The notes: generated by a model not told the origin, from the sequence alone. 64,000 bases of DNA from Quercus robur (GCF_932294415.1 NC_065544.1:37194310-37258309); one strand, 5' to 3'; counted from the first letter of the stretch, positions 41,278 through 52,959 are shown. Translations and numbers: made by a program.

Positions 41278-42386
41278 TGAAAGTTCAAAAACATGTACAA
41301 AACACTTTTGAACGTTTAGACCCCCAAAAATTAACTTAACCAACACAAGCAATATGTTAAACAACAAGTGTGCGGAAACTTAACATATGCTATAATGTGA
41401 AATAGGTTAAAAACTATCAAAGCCATAACATAATAAAATCACAGCAGATAATATAAAGGCAAAGATAGAGAGGAAGGAAGATGCAAACACAAAGACAACA
41501 CGCGATGTGTTATCGAAGAGGAAACCGAAGACCTCGGCGAAAAACCTCTCCGCCGCCCTCCAAGCGGTAATCAATCCACTAGAAAATACAGTTGGGATAC
41601 AAGGACATCAATAGACCCTCCAAGCCTAATCTACCCAGTGCACCTAAGCCCTCCAAACTTCTTGCTCCAACGAGGTTGCGCCGAACCTTTTTCTTTTCTA
41701 GCTTCCCGGATTCCGCTACTAGACCGTAGCATCAACCAATGAAGATTGACTCCTTCCTAACTGCTTCCCAGAACTCCAAACGACTGTCTCACAGAGATGA
41801 TAATGATGAGAACCAGTTTTGGTATAATGCCTCTCAAGAATTTGACAATGGAGAGGAAGAGAGTAAGGGAATTTGAAGAGACTCTAAGGTATAGATTGTG
41901 GGTGAAACAATCTGATTTTTCTTTAGGGTTTCTCTCTCAAAATTCTCTCTGGAAGCTTTCTTTCAATCGTGGGTTAAAGGGGTATTTATACTCGAGTAAA
42001 GAGGAATGTGAAACGTCAGGTTTTGGCAAAACAGGGGTGGCTCGCGGCTTGACCTCGCGGCTTGACCAAGTCGCGAGATTTAGTCGCGAGTTAACCGTAT
42101 GGCCAGTTGTCCTGTTTTGTCCTGTAGTGCTCCAGCTAGCATGACTGTTCATCTTCCAGCATGCTTGGCACGTGTGCAGCTTCTGGCGGCTTGCAGCCGC
42201 GAGTCCACCCGCGAGTCCCAGTCGCAACACTCTGTTTTCTTGCACACTCTTGAGCAATCTTCACTCTGTCTCACTCACTACCCTTACAACAAACCCACCT
42301 AAATACAGGGTTACTAAATGCTGAATTACAAGCAAATTTGGCACGGAATAAAGCCAATTAGATGGTTGAATAAATTCAACCTTACA
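41278..42386 (-). repeat. 5' LTR of the Copia-like non-autonomous element
   Basis: 1109 bp, same length as its partner, with about 20 base differences, including several C/T and G/A changes at CG-containing motifs. Confidence 0.9.
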
Positions 42387-42395
42387 CTTCTAAAG

Positions 42396-43505
42396 TAGAC
42401 TTGCAAAAGATTAAGCAATCATCTGCAAAGAATAGGTGAGTTAGTTTAGGCCCATTTCTACAAAGTGAGAAACCTTGTATGTCTCCTTTTGTTGCAACAT
42501 TTCGTAAAAGAGCATCAACCCCTCAGCACAAAAAAGGAGCAAATAAGGGGAAAGAGGATCTCTCTGTCTTAGACCTCTAAAAGGGACTATCATACCCTTT
42601 GACTCACTGTTCACGAGAATAGAATATGATACAGTGGTAATGCAATCTATAATCAAAGCCACCCATGCGGGCGAGAATCCCATCTTGAGAAGTATTTTTT
42701 CAAGAAATACCCATTCCACCCAGTCATAAGCCTTGCTCATATCTAATTTCATAGCCATAAAGCCTTTCTTCCTTGTACAACTATTCTTCATATGATGCAA
42801 AGATTCAAATGTAATTAAAATATTATCAGTAATCAATCTATCAGCAATGAAAGCACTTTGGGCCTCAGAAATAATGGAATTAAGTATAGGCTTGAGGTGA
42901 TTGGCAATCACCTTTCTAATGATCTTATAAATCACATTGCACAAACTTATGGGTCTAAAATCTGAAACCCTTTCAGGATTGTGGACTTTGGGAATCAGAG
43001 TAATAAAGGTATGGTTTATAGACCTAAGGAAAGACCTCGAATTTAGACAAGATAAAATAGCGTGAGCAACATCCATACCTATATCAGTCCAATAAGTTTG
43101 ATAAAATAAGGGCAGCATACCATCCGGACTAGGGGCTTTAAGTGGAGCCATTTCCTTGATTGCCACCCCCACCTCCTCACTAGTAAAAGGTCTCGCAAGA
43201 TCTACTCTCATAGTCTCAGTTACCACAGCTTCAACCCTATCTAAAACCCTATCAAAATCTTATGGATTCGAAGAAGTAAAGAGATTAGTATAAAAATCAG
43301 TAAGGAGAGTCGAAAAAAAATCCTCATCTTCCTGCCAATCTCCATTCCCATCACACAAACCCTTAATAAAATTCTTCCTCTTCCTTTGAGTAGTAGTCCC
43401 ATGAAGGAACTTTGTATTTTGATCACCATGCTTTAGCCACTGAACCCTGGACCGTTGTTCCCACATCTTCTCCTCTTTATCATATAAAGTATTCAATTCC
43501 TTCGT

Positions 43506-43543
<38 letters not shown>

Positions 43544-43678
43544 CAATTCCTTCTTTATCCGCACAACATCCTCATGTTCCCCAGTTCTGACCGAAACTTC
43601 TTTAGCATGCCACAGTTGGTCCTTTGCATGCTTTATCTGCTGTTTCACATTGCCAAAGTGAACCCTACTCCATGACTT

Positions 43679-43679
<1 letters not shown>
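42396..43679 (-). pseudogene. LINE ORF2, RT half
   Basis: Linker (QWLKHGDQNTKFLHG, near 43440) then RT: APLKAPSPDGMLPLFYQTYW, LIPKVHNPERVSDFRPISLCN, MAMKLDMSKAYDWVEW and the catalytic FADD near 42411-42422. Damage: a stop (TAA) near 43260, a frameshift near 42445 just before FADD, Arg for the usual Gly in the RQRDPLSPYL motif, and a 37-bp poly-A insertion at 43504. It is not functional. Confidence 0.85.
43504..43540. mobile_element. Tail-only retroposon insertion
   Basis: A 37-bp stretch (gtttct plus poly-A) is flanked by a perfect 13-bp duplication, attcaattccttc, at 43491-43503 and 43541-43553. It breaks the LINE linker. It looks like target-primed integration of little more than a poly-A tail. 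Confidence 0.75.

Positions 43680-43709
<30 letters not shown>
43680..43709 (+). repeat. (AT)n microsatellite at the LINE 5' end
   Basis: About 30 bases of AT repeat, partner of the tract at 33794. Confidence 0.85.
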
Positions 43710-43714
<5 letters not shown>

Positions 43715-44334
43715 TGGGGAAGGAAGAATTTAAACTTTAGATGTTTATATTTTATTCTTTTGAAAAAAAATGGAAGTGTCAATTTTTTTTATGATAGTTC
43801 TAATATATTGCTAATTTCACAGCTTGAATCATTTCCCCTCTAGGCCCCAATTGTGCATGAGGAAATACCAATTAAGTTATAAGGCCCTTGACAATTAAAT
43901 TAACACTAAAAGTGTTAATTGAGCTCAAAACTTTTGACTATTATATCATATATTTATTATACAATAAAACTTTTGATTGTTAAGTGGTTATCTTTCCTCT
44001 ACTATAAGTGACTATACTACTTTAACTAATTAGTAAATTAATTTATATTATTAAGTGTTAGGATAGTTTAATTTCTCCTATTAATTTATCTATTTATACG
44101 AGATCTCGTGATTTTCTTGATTAGGTCTCGAGATTTGTGAGGTCTTTTTGTAATATTTAGAAAATACAATAGAATTTTAATTTATGATATTCGTTTTATG
44201 ATAATTGCTCTTTATCATTATTTTATGACTTTAATTGATTTTTGGTGTAGGCGAATTTGAATCTCAAATATCTTATTTCAGAACAAGAGACTTACCAATT
44301 GAACTTAATTCGAACCCACAACATTTGTGAAGTC

Positions 44335-44614
44335 TAAGTGCCCGTTTGTTTGCACTTTCCTATGGCAAAAAGCGTTTTTGAAACCCAAAAAATAATATTT
44401 GCATTTGGTAAGGTTTTAAACGCAGTTTTTTCTAAAAAGTTGTGTTTTGAAATGTGAAGGCCTTGCGCATTTTGGCACAGCAGCCTTGAGTTGCAGTTGC
44501 AAAACACACAAACTCGTTATCTCAAAACAAAAATATTACTGTTAGTGGGTTTCTTTTTTTCCTAAATTGCCCATGGTTTTTTTGCTCCTCTATGCTGCTG
44601 TGCTGCAGCTTCTT

Positions 44615-44651
<37 letters not shown>

Positions 44652-45390
44652 GGTTTGGGGAAAGCAACGTGGAAGACAATTGGATGAGAAAAAAATGAAA
44701 GAAAAGAAAGAAAGAAAAGAGTTTTTTGGGTTTGGGTAAAGCAATGTGGAAGAAAATATAAGGAGTAGGAACATAGATTATTTCACAACTGTGATGTTAT
44801 AGAGTATGTGTTGGAGAAAAAATTGTGGGTACATGTATAATCCTAGAACAATGTTAATAAAATTTTATTTTACAAAGATTAATTTTAAATTAGTATTATG
44901 AAAATATTGTAACATTTTATTATATCTCTAAACTTTTTAAATTAGTACTATTTTTCTTTTAAAAAAAATAGTACTATTGACAGAATATTTTTATAACAAT
45001 TTTATAATAAAGTTTACATGGTAAGTTGTTATTAGTTCTCATCTAGACCTACTAATGACTTTTTTTTTTTTTTTTCCTACCCTTAAAAACTTGTCATATA
45101 GATTTTATTGTGAAATTTTTGTAAAAATATTGTGTCCATAACTTGCATTAAGAGAGGTAATTAAAACAAAGAATTCTCGTTATATATACATTGTCTTTTT
45201 TGGTAATTTATCTATCAAACTGCTACTTTTATAAGTGTTAACCAAACACTCAGTTTATTCAAAAAACACTTTTTAACAGTTTTTACCAAACACTCAGTTT
45301 TTACAAAAAGTCCAATTTCATATTGCACTTTTTAAAATCCCAACTTTTAAAAAAAACATAATATCAAAAAGTTGAACCAAACTCACCTTA
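44335..45390. mobile_element. MITE-like element, ~1.05 kb
   Basis: The left end 'aagtgcccgtttgtttgcac' and the right end in reverse 'aaggtgagtttggttcaact' are imperfect inverted copies. Inner blocks ('aaacactcagttt', 'aaaaagt') are repeated. The TSD is unresolved. It contains a poly-T tract (44617-44650) and a smaller foldback at 44965-45140. Confidence 0.5.
44965..45140. mobile_element. Nested foldback MITE, relative of 31924-32092
   Basis: The arms 'gaatatttttataacaattt' and, in reverse, 'caatatttttacaaaaattt' match each other imperfectly and resemble the arms at 31924. The order of blocks is the same, with a similar total length. Confidence 0.5.
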
Positions 45391-45399
45391 ACTATGACT

Positions 45400-46880
45400 A
45401 ACATGCTCTCGATAGCTTGTAGCACTTGCTTTGATGACCTATTTTCAAGGTAAAATATCTACATGTTGCTAAGGTGCCATATAATTGTCTTGTTGAGGTG
45501 TCATGCTACTAATATAATTTTATTTTAATGTCAACTAATGTACTTATCAGAGAGTGTGTGTATATATATATATTGTTCAATTTTTCACCTAGGAGTAAAT
45601 TCTAGGAGCACTCTATATATACCACACTATTTTTCATAATAGTTCTATGTGATAAAGTGAGATTAGTGACCTATAACTTTTAAACAGATATATTACTTTT
45701 TTTCTATCGTTCACAGCTTACCACATTAGAGTTGTGCCAAAATTATGACACAGAGTATTCTCTTAGATTTTTTTTTTCCTCACACGCAGAACATACAATT
45801 ACGTACGAGCTATAATTTGCTGAACACTCATCTAGAGTCTAGCCTACCAGTCAACGCATTTTCTTGTAAGAGCAATTTGATAGGGAAAAAACACACCCAC
45901 ACGGCCTCACCCACTGGCTTGGATATGACTGTATAAATTATCACAAGCCAGGTACCAAGGCTTTTTTATTTATTTATAAATTATCACAAGCCAGGTACCA
46001 ATGCTTTTTTATTTATTTTATTTAGTTTTATTATTATTATTTAAATTTTAAGTGGCATGGGTCGTTTTGATCGTTGTGGGATGTAGACACGAAAATGAAG
46101 GACACAATAATATCTTATGTTACACTCACAATTTTGGCCAATTTTTTTTTCCAACATTCCACTATTATACTAAAGTGACAGAAGCTGTATAAACATAATT
46201 CAACATTTATATTATATATCTTTTGTTCTTTCTGAAAAGAATACTTCTGTTCATGAATCATGAATCATGAATCATGATGTCGAGATTGTTTTTTGTGCCA
46301 ATAATTGGTTGCAACTTGTCGAGATTGTTTTTAGCCAAGTCCTTTTTTGAGAGTGTTGTGTTGTGTGCTGGAGAGGTTTTTAAACTTGTCAAGTCCTTAA
46401 AAATTATTGGATTATCAGTACTTAGAAACATTATCATAAAAATACAAATCAATACAAGTCATGGCATGCTGTCCAGTTCAGTTTTAGCTGTGTGAGAAAT
46501 ATGAAGACAAGTTAATGTTACATTTGATGTCAAATAAATCCAAAAAAGTAAAAAATCAATAGTTTCACCATCCATTGAATCAGAAAATGAGCAATAGTGA
46601 ATGTGAATCCATTAATATTATATAAAAAAGATCTGATAGCTTCTCAAATCCAAATTACTAATAAATGAAATAATTCTATGATGTGTAAAGTTGGAAATTC
46701 CTATTGGCTTTGATCTATGATATATGAGATTAGTGAACTGTGGGGTGATATCTTGGTGTTAATTTAACACTTGGGTCATGATCAGTGAGGTCAATTTTGT
46801 TATTGATTTGGGAGATCATTTGCACCATACCTAGTAGTGATTTTTCTTCACATACCTATCAGCCTACAATTTTTTGCATA
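45400..46880. other. Intergenic DNA, no gene recognised
   Basis: AT-rich spacer with the 43-bp duplication at 45932 and a short 'atgaatcatgaatcatg' repeat at 46253-46275. No conserved ORF. Confidence 0.5.
45932..46016 (+). repeat. 43-bp tandem duplication
   Basis: 'tataaattatcacaagccag' plus 'gtaccaaggcttttttattt' occurs twice in tandem (45932 and 45975) with one base change (aagg/aatg). Confidence 0.9.
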
Positions 46881-46887
46881 TTCTTTT

Positions 46888-47500
46888 TGTAAGGACACGA
46901 TTCGTAACGACCCCAAGATAATATTGGGCTCGTACGTAAAAAGGGCCCAAACAATATCATTTATAGAGCATAGGTTTGAAAGGCTAGGCCTTGGTCACCG
47001 GACGGTGGTTTTTCGTGGTGTTCATACATAATTAAATCGTGTTCGTCCTAGGAGTCTTTCTCGTGGAGGTGGGCTGGGAGGCTCTGGTTTTTGGCCATTT
47101 TTCCCAGCCCCTTTTCCTGGATTGCTTCTCCCTCTTTTTATATTAGCCCGTGTTCCTTATCTTTCGTCCACGTGTAGGATCGACTTTTCCAAGACTGATA
47201 CTTGTCCCATCAGCCCATACCCAGAGTGGTTGGGGGTGGTTGTAAAAGTTGAAGAGCATGGCTCTGTCAAGTGCAAAATGCTTTATGGCAGTTCTGGCAG
47301 TCTTTTAATCGTGCTGTTCCGCACTATGATCACTCTTCCTTTTAGGGGCATTTATGGCATGCCGAGTAGGAGCTCGTCCTCGGCCATTTCCTTAGATCAT
47401 CCTTGACTCTCATGGTGCGTCCTCTGCCCTGTATTTCCTCGGCGCAGGCCTTGGGCCTTAACATGAAATGGGCTGGGGTCACAAACTCTCTGACCCCACA
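46888..47500 (-). repeat. 3' LTR of the Gypsy-type non-autonomous element
   Basis: 613 bp. Short plus-strand ORFs recur in both LTRs and are not genes. A modest number of differences from 50121-50733 (for example cacg/catg, aaaaag/aagag, gaccccaca/ggccccaca). Confidence 0.9.
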
Positions 47501-48649
47501 ATAACCCCTCAAAATCCTGCTGTCCGACCTCTTGATCGGAGAGGAGGGTTTTGGGTGATGTCAAGCCTTTATTGCAGTCTGCTTAGTTTTGCCCTTCATC
47601 AATGTGAGTGTCTCATCATCTATCCAGGAAATACACCGGACTACGAGACATTCCTCTGAATTCATTCACGCTGCGTTCCTGCCGTTTCATTATCCAAAAC
47701 GCGCCTTTAATGACTTCCCTTTACGAGACCATTTAATTTTGATGGTTATTGACGGCGTGGGGAAGTGGAGTGGGTATATTCTCGTTTACAGATTTTCTTG
47801 GAAATCTGGATAGATTGAATGCCTCCCATTTTGCCCTTCATATAAGAAGAAAGGCAAGAGGTTATTTCTCTTACATAGAGACCTTTTAATCCTTTTGAAG
47901 TCTGAAACCCTTAGCCTCCCCAGAGTTTCCTTTATTCGCTAGTTTACACCTTGAATTGTGATACGTTCGAGATAGGAGCGGGAATGAAGGGACCATACCC
48001 TTCCCAGAAATGCTATGTTCTTCTGAAGCTTAAAATGGCTCAGTCAAGGCAGGGATGGCAGAGACTCAAGATATCTCTCATCCTCTCTTTAGCCAAAATC
48101 TGAAGCAGGGGCTCATCGCGTCAAACTCTTGGTGCGACTGAGCTGGGGTCACCCATTATCAGTACCAGCCGCTCTCTTATGAGCATAACTAATATGGCAC
48201 CAGCGTGTTAGGAGTCAGGGCTGACGCAGGGACTAAGTATCCCTGCTTCTTCCTCTCTTCCTTTACTGGTGCCTCATTTTGCCTCCCCTTCTTCTTCTTT
48301 CCCATCACCAGATCCATCCTGGTGCTTTTCCTTCTTCCTCTTCTTCTCCTCTTCCACCAAGGGAGGTCCTCCTCTCAATATGGGTGTTATTGGGGCAAAA
48401 TTTGGAAAGACTTCGAAACAGAGCTTAAAAAGACTTCTGATTGTTCGTTTGCTTTGTTTTTTTATTGTTTTTGTAATTCGTTTCCTACATAGGCTTGTTT
48501 AAGCCCTTCATTGTACGCTGTAATACCTCTTTATATTAATAAAAGTCATTATTGCTTTATTTTGTATATTCTATCTCTTCTTTTTGAAATGGTTATGCAG
48601 TGAATAGACGTACTACCCTGTGACTTCTTTTTTATTTTTATACTCTGAA

Positions 48650-49040
48650 CGATGCTTAGGGCCAAAACCCCAGTTAATAAAAAGACATTGCTTTGTGCTT
48701 ATTGAAACTATCCGACATAATAATGCCGATTCGAACAAATAATACTTAGGGCTGAAATCCTTACTAAGAAGAAAAGGAAAAGATATTATGATAAGCTTAT
48801 TAGAGCTGTCTGGCATAACGCCGACCTGAGAAAACAATACTTAGGGCCGAAACCCCTTACCAAGAAAAAAGATGTCATTATGAACTTATTAGAGGTATCG
48901 TGTACAATAAGACCGACCTGAAAATGGGTTGTGTACCCCAAACTTGAACAAGGTGATGGCTGAATGCTCGATGCCGACATGAAAATGGGTTGTATACCCC
49001 AAATTTGAACGAGGTGATGGCTGAATACTCGATGCCATGT
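48650..49040. repeat. Two degenerate tandem arrays
   Basis: Three units of about 100 bp around 'cttagggccgaaacccctta' (48655-48870), then two units of about 63 bp around 'gaaaatgggttgtgtacccc' (48918-49038). They lie just before the 74-bp array. Confidence 0.65.
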
Positions 49041-49144
49041 AGGAAGTAATCATCCGAGGATATATAACCCAAAATGTACAGCCCTTGTAGGTCGCTGAGT
49101 AATAAGGCGTTTCGCCATCTTCCTAATAACTTTCATAGCCTTAA

Positions 49145-49881
49145 GCTTTTCTGGTATTTGGTCCGAGGACCATGCAATACCTTGGTTCTGTCCAAAACTT
49201 GGCATTTAAGTAGTTGGTTTCCCCATAGGTTTGAGTCCGAGGACCATGCAATACCTTGGTTCTGTCCAAAACTTGATATTTAAGTAGTTGGTTTCCCCAT
49301 AGGTTTGAGTCCGAGGACCATGCAATACTTTGGTTCTGTCCAAAACTTGATATTTAAGTAGTTGGTTTCCCCATAGGTTTGAGTCCGAGGACCATGCAAT
49401 ACCTTGGTTCTGTCCAAAACTTGATATTTAAGTAGTTGGTTTCCCCATAGGTTTGAGTCCGAGGACCAGGCAATACCTTGGTTCTGTCCAAACTTGATTT
49501 CTAAGTAGTTGGTTTCCCCATAGGTTTGAGTCCGAGGACTATGCAATACATTGGTTCTGTCCAAAACTTGATTTCTAAGTAGTTGGTTTCCCCATAAGTT
49601 TGAGTCCGAGGACCATGCAATACCTTGATTCTGTCCAAAACTTGATATTTAAGTAGTTGGTTTCCCTATAGGTTTGAGTCCGAGGACCATGCAATACCTT
49701 AGTTCTGTCCAAAACTTGATATTTAAGTAGTTGGTTTCCCCATAGGTTTGAGTTCAAGGACCATGCAATACCTTGGTTCTGTCCAAAACTTGATTTTTAA
49801 GTAGTTGGTTTCTCCATAGGTTTGAGTCCGAGGACCAGGCAATACCTTGGTTCTGTCAAAAACTTGATTTCTAAGTAGTTG
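49145..49881. repeat. Tandem array of ten 74-bp units
   Basis: Units contain 'ggtttgagtccgaggaccat', 'gcaataccttggttctgtcc' and 'agtagttggtttccccata'. I count ten, the first and last partly diverged. 74 is not a multiple of 3, so the ORFs across it (minus strand) cycle through frames and are unlikely to be coding. Located centrally in the non-autonomous LTR element. Confidence 0.92.
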
Positions 49882-50120
49882 GGGGAATTAACCCCTTAGC
49901 TATGGCGCGAGACCTTGGTTTAGGGGGATTAGCTCCTCGGCCAAGCCCCTAGAACCATCCGTGCTGCTGACGCTACGTAGCGCAGCCTCTAGTGAAGAAA
50001 CGTAGCCCCTAGTGGAACTTTACGCTAGAACACTACAACCGGTTGTTGGAAATGACAAAGAGACTGTCTCGACCTACAGCCTATGCCAACACACAAGCCT
50101 TTCCCACAGACGGCGCCAAT

Positions 50121-50733
50121 TGTAAGGACATGATTCGTAACGACCCCAAGATAATATTGGGCTCGTACGTAAAGAGGGCCCAAACAATATCATTTATAGA
50201 GCGTGGGTTTGAAAGGCTAGGCCTTGGTCACCGGACGATGGTTTTTCGTGGTGTTCATACATAATTAAATCGTGTTCGCTCTAGGAGTCTTTCTCTTGGA
50301 GGCGAGCTGGGAGGCTCTGGTTTTTGGCCATTTTTCCCAGCCCCTTTTCCCGGATCGCTTCTCCCTCTTTTTATATTAGCCTGTGTTCCTTATCCTTCGT
50401 CCACGTGTAGGATCGATTTTTCCAAGACTGATACTTGTCCTATCAGCCCATACCCAGAGTGGTTGGGGGTGATTGTAAAAGTTGAAGAGCATGACTCTGT
50501 CAGGTGCAGAATGCTTTATGGCAGTTCTGGCAGCCTTTTAATCGTGCCGTTCCGCACTATGATCACTCTTCCTTTTAGGGGCATTTATGGCATGCCGAGC
50601 AGGAGCTCGTCCTCGGCCATTTCCTTAGATCGTCCTTGACTCTCATGGTGCGTCCTCTGCCCTGTATCTCCTCGGCGCAGGCCTTGGGTCTTAACATGAA
50701 ATGGGCTGGGGTCACAAACTCTCTGGCCCCACA
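50121..50733 (-). repeat. 5' LTR of the Gypsy-type non-autonomous element
   Basis: 613 bp, directly followed on the minus strand by the primer-binding site. Confidence 0.9.
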
Positions 50734-51197
50734 CTTTTAATTAGGATCCAAGTCTTGGAATAGATTACTTCCGCAGAATTTGGATTTGGAACATTGTCTC
50801 AAATTGACAGTCAGTTGAACTCTTTAGATTGGCTGCGATATTTGAATACCATATGTATATATAGAAGGTTTTTTTTTTTTTTTTTTAATTTCTTTTTTTT
50901 CGCGCTAAATAGATGTAGTGTAAAAAACTAGAGGAACGAATGAATGATCTAATTCCATTCAATGATCAAAAAGTGAATATAGTGTACAGGTGGCTTTGCT
51001 TTTGAAAACCAAAACAGGCCAGCCAATTAATGAGCTCATGCCATGCTGATATTAGGTTACACATGATGAGGATGTGACAACCTAAACTGTATATGAACTT
51101 TGTCTTAGTATTACAGAACAATTTGTTACATTCAAAAAGTCTTTCCAAGATACACGTCGTTCAATTTATCTCCTCAGGCTCAAAGAGATCTTCTAAC

Positions 51198-51995
51198 ACT
51201 CCCCCTCAACATTGAAGACACGGTTTGTGGATTCTCACTTTGACAAACAACAATGAGAATTGAAAATAGTCCAATACTTTAGTAAACAGATCAACTAACC
51301 GAAGAGTACGTACGTAGTGGAAACATGTAATGTGCAAACCAATCCTTCTTGGATTTTATCTCGGATCAAGTGGCAGTCAATCACTAGATACGTGTTTGGT
51401 GTGTTCATGAAATACAGGATTGGTTGCTATATGTAAAGTGGCTAAGTGGCTTTATTGTTACAAAAAAGCAATGTAGCTTACGGGTGTAAAACATTTAATC
51501 ACGAAGTAGTTACATAAGCCAAACTAATTCACTAACAGTAAACGTCATGGAACGATACTCAATTTCTATTGATGATTTTGATACTATGGTTTGCTCTTTT
51601 GATTTCCATGACATCAAAAAGCCTCTTAAGAAAACACAATATCCAATGGTAAACTAATGTGTTTCTAGGCAACTAGCCCAATCAGCATCAGGAAATGCTT
51701 TAAGATGAAAGGATGATGAAGATGGAAAAAATAAATCCCAAGCTACTGTTTCCTTGATTTATTGAAGGATATGAAATGTAGCATGTAAGTGAGGTGCTCT
51801 AGGCTTGTCTAGGAAATGACTCAACTTCTGAACAACATATGTGATATCTAGTTTGGTTAAAGTAAGATACAATAATCATCGAATAAGTCTTCTATAAGAA
51901 CTAGTATCTTTTAGCAATTCCCCATCTCACTTAGAGAGCTTCAACTTTTGATCCATAGGGAATCTAATGGTTGGCAGCCCAACATTAATGCATAT
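51198..51995 (-). pseudogene. Copia RT/RNase H remnant
   Basis: Conceptual minus-strand reading shows [48 protein letters not shown] and NPVFHEHTKHI-like motifs, the C-terminal RT and RNase H of Copia pol. Several stops and frame changes interrupt it. Confidence 0.8.
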
Positions 51996-52532
51996 TGATG
52001 ATACTGGAAACAATACCACCAATGAGTCGCACGCTCCTCACTCGATCGCAAATGGCACCTGCACAACGAAAAGAAATAACCTAGCAGAGAGCACCGGTGT
52101 GGTACTGGCCGAATACCCTCCGAAGGTCAAGTTAGAACTATTCTCACTGCTCTAGAGTGCTAGAGAGGGTAAAATTACGCGTACCTTGGATCACGAGGGT
52201 GTTAAGGTTTTTATAGTAGCAAGGGTCATCCTTCTTTTCCTTGGAGTAGAAGTCTTTTCCTTATAGGAGTCCTTTTGGGCGTATTTTCCGGGATCCTTTC
52301 CTTATAGGAGTCCTTTTGAATATTCTCTAGCGTGGGGAACAAGTCAACTTTTGACTTATACGATTGGTCCGTCAGCCTCAATGTATCTCCTTCAGCTTTT
52401 TGGGCGTCACTTGGTGAAACCGTCAATCATTGGGGGTCTGTTGCTACATCCGTCAGTCATCGATCCGTCTATTTATGTATGGAAGGCAGCGTAGCACCGT
52501 TAGTCTGAGGCTCTCTCCTTTTATCCTCGTCA
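51996..52532 (-). repeat. 3' LTR of the Tat-type element
   Basis: 537 bp. Contains a near-duplicate block, 'cttttccttataggagtcct' and 'ctttccttataggagtcctt', and several CCGTCA motifs. Confidence 0.95.
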
Positions 52533-52639
52533 GTTGCCCCCTACTCTATATGCCTGACGTTTTAAACCGTCAGCATGTGGAGTTACTAAAAAAAGATTTA
52601 CGAATGATTCCTCGGGCCGCGAGCTATTTAATGCAAGCC

Positions 52640-52645
52640 CACGTG
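52640..52645 (+). promoter_or_regulatory. G-box upstream of the antisense gene
   Basis: CCACGTGGCG, a perfect CACGTG core, lies 65 bp upstream of the TATA box at 52710, outside the LTR and before the antisense gene. G-boxes bind bZIP and bHLH factors. Confidence 0.5.
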
Positions 52646-52709
52646 GCGCGCGGTAGTTGGTCTCGTTTCTGGGCACAGGCGTCGCCTCGCGTTTCGTGCG
52701 TTTTCCCCC

Positions 52710-52719
52710 TATATAAATA
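52710..52719 (+). promoter_or_regulatory. TATA box for the antisense gene
   Basis: TATATAAATA, preceded by a C/T stretch, about 240 bp upstream of the ATG at 52960. A leader intron is possible: donor CACCT|GTAAG (GT at 52856) and acceptor TAG or CAG at 52951 or 52959. Confidence 0.55.
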
Positions 52720-52959
52720 TCATGCTTTGCTTCATTTTGTCATTTTAACTTCGCAGATCTTTTTAATAGAGAAACCGTCACTCTTACGTTTTGCTCCGTC
52801 AGCTCTTACCAGTGCCGTCATACTTTGTTCCATTTATTCAAGATCTATTTCACCTGTAAGTTCCTCTTCCTCTTTTCTTTCCTTTTGAATTTTTATTTTC
52901 TTTCATCGAGAACGTCAGTCTAGGAACTTAGGGTGTATCCGTCACTTGTAGGTAGTCAG

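Larger units (their letters stand above)
35866..42386 (-). mobile_element. Non-autonomous LTR retrotransposon, 6.5 kb, inside the LINE
   Basis: Two 1109-bp LTRs (35866-36974 and 41278-42386) begin TG and end CA, flanked by the 5-bp duplication CTTCT (35861-35865 and 42387-42391). The minus strand is the coding sense. Next to the 5' LTR lies the primer-binding site TGGTATCAGAGC (41264-41275), which matches the 3' end of initiator tRNA-Met. Next to the 3' LTR is a purine tract (AAAGGGGGAGAT). I count about 20 differences between the LTRs (near 2%). The internal 4.3 kb has one Gag-like ORF and no protease, integrase or RT, so it depends on a partner. The PBS type and Gag style point to Copia. 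Confidence 0.92.
33825..43679 (-). mobile_element. 5'-truncated LINE split by an LTR element
   Basis: Minus-strand LINE in two parts: 43679-42387 (linker and RT) and 35865-33825 (RT thumb, zinc region, RNase H, T-run marking the poly-A tail). Removing the LTR element and one CTTCT copy rejoins the frame across ...KSTLE and ECNKVQELL. (AT)n at both ends hides any unique TSD. The endonuclease region is missing. Confidence 0.85.
46888..50733 (-). mobile_element. Non-autonomous Gypsy-type LTR element, 3.85 kb
   Basis: LTRs of equal length (613 bp) at 46888-47500 and 50121-50733 start TG and end CA. The 5-bp duplication CTTTT is at 46883-46887 and 50734-50738. Minus-strand sense is indicated by a primer site next to the right LTR (TTGGCGCCGTCTGTGGGAA, near 50102-50120) and a purine tract GAGGGGTTAT next to the left LTR. 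No Gag or Pol ORF was found in the 2.6-kb interior. The primer site is the same as in the Tat-type element at 51996-62015, a possible helper family. Confidence 0.9.

Noticed and set aside
49280-49757. Minus-strand ORFs with repeating peptide
   Set aside because: They arise from 74-bp tandem units read through changing frames, not from a conserved protein.
49145-49881. CRISPR-like regular repeats
   Set aside because: The units abut without unique spacers and lie in a plant retroelement.
52933-52959. GTG start for the antisense gene
   Set aside because: Plants rarely start at GTG, and a proper ATG lies 27 bases downstream in the same frame.
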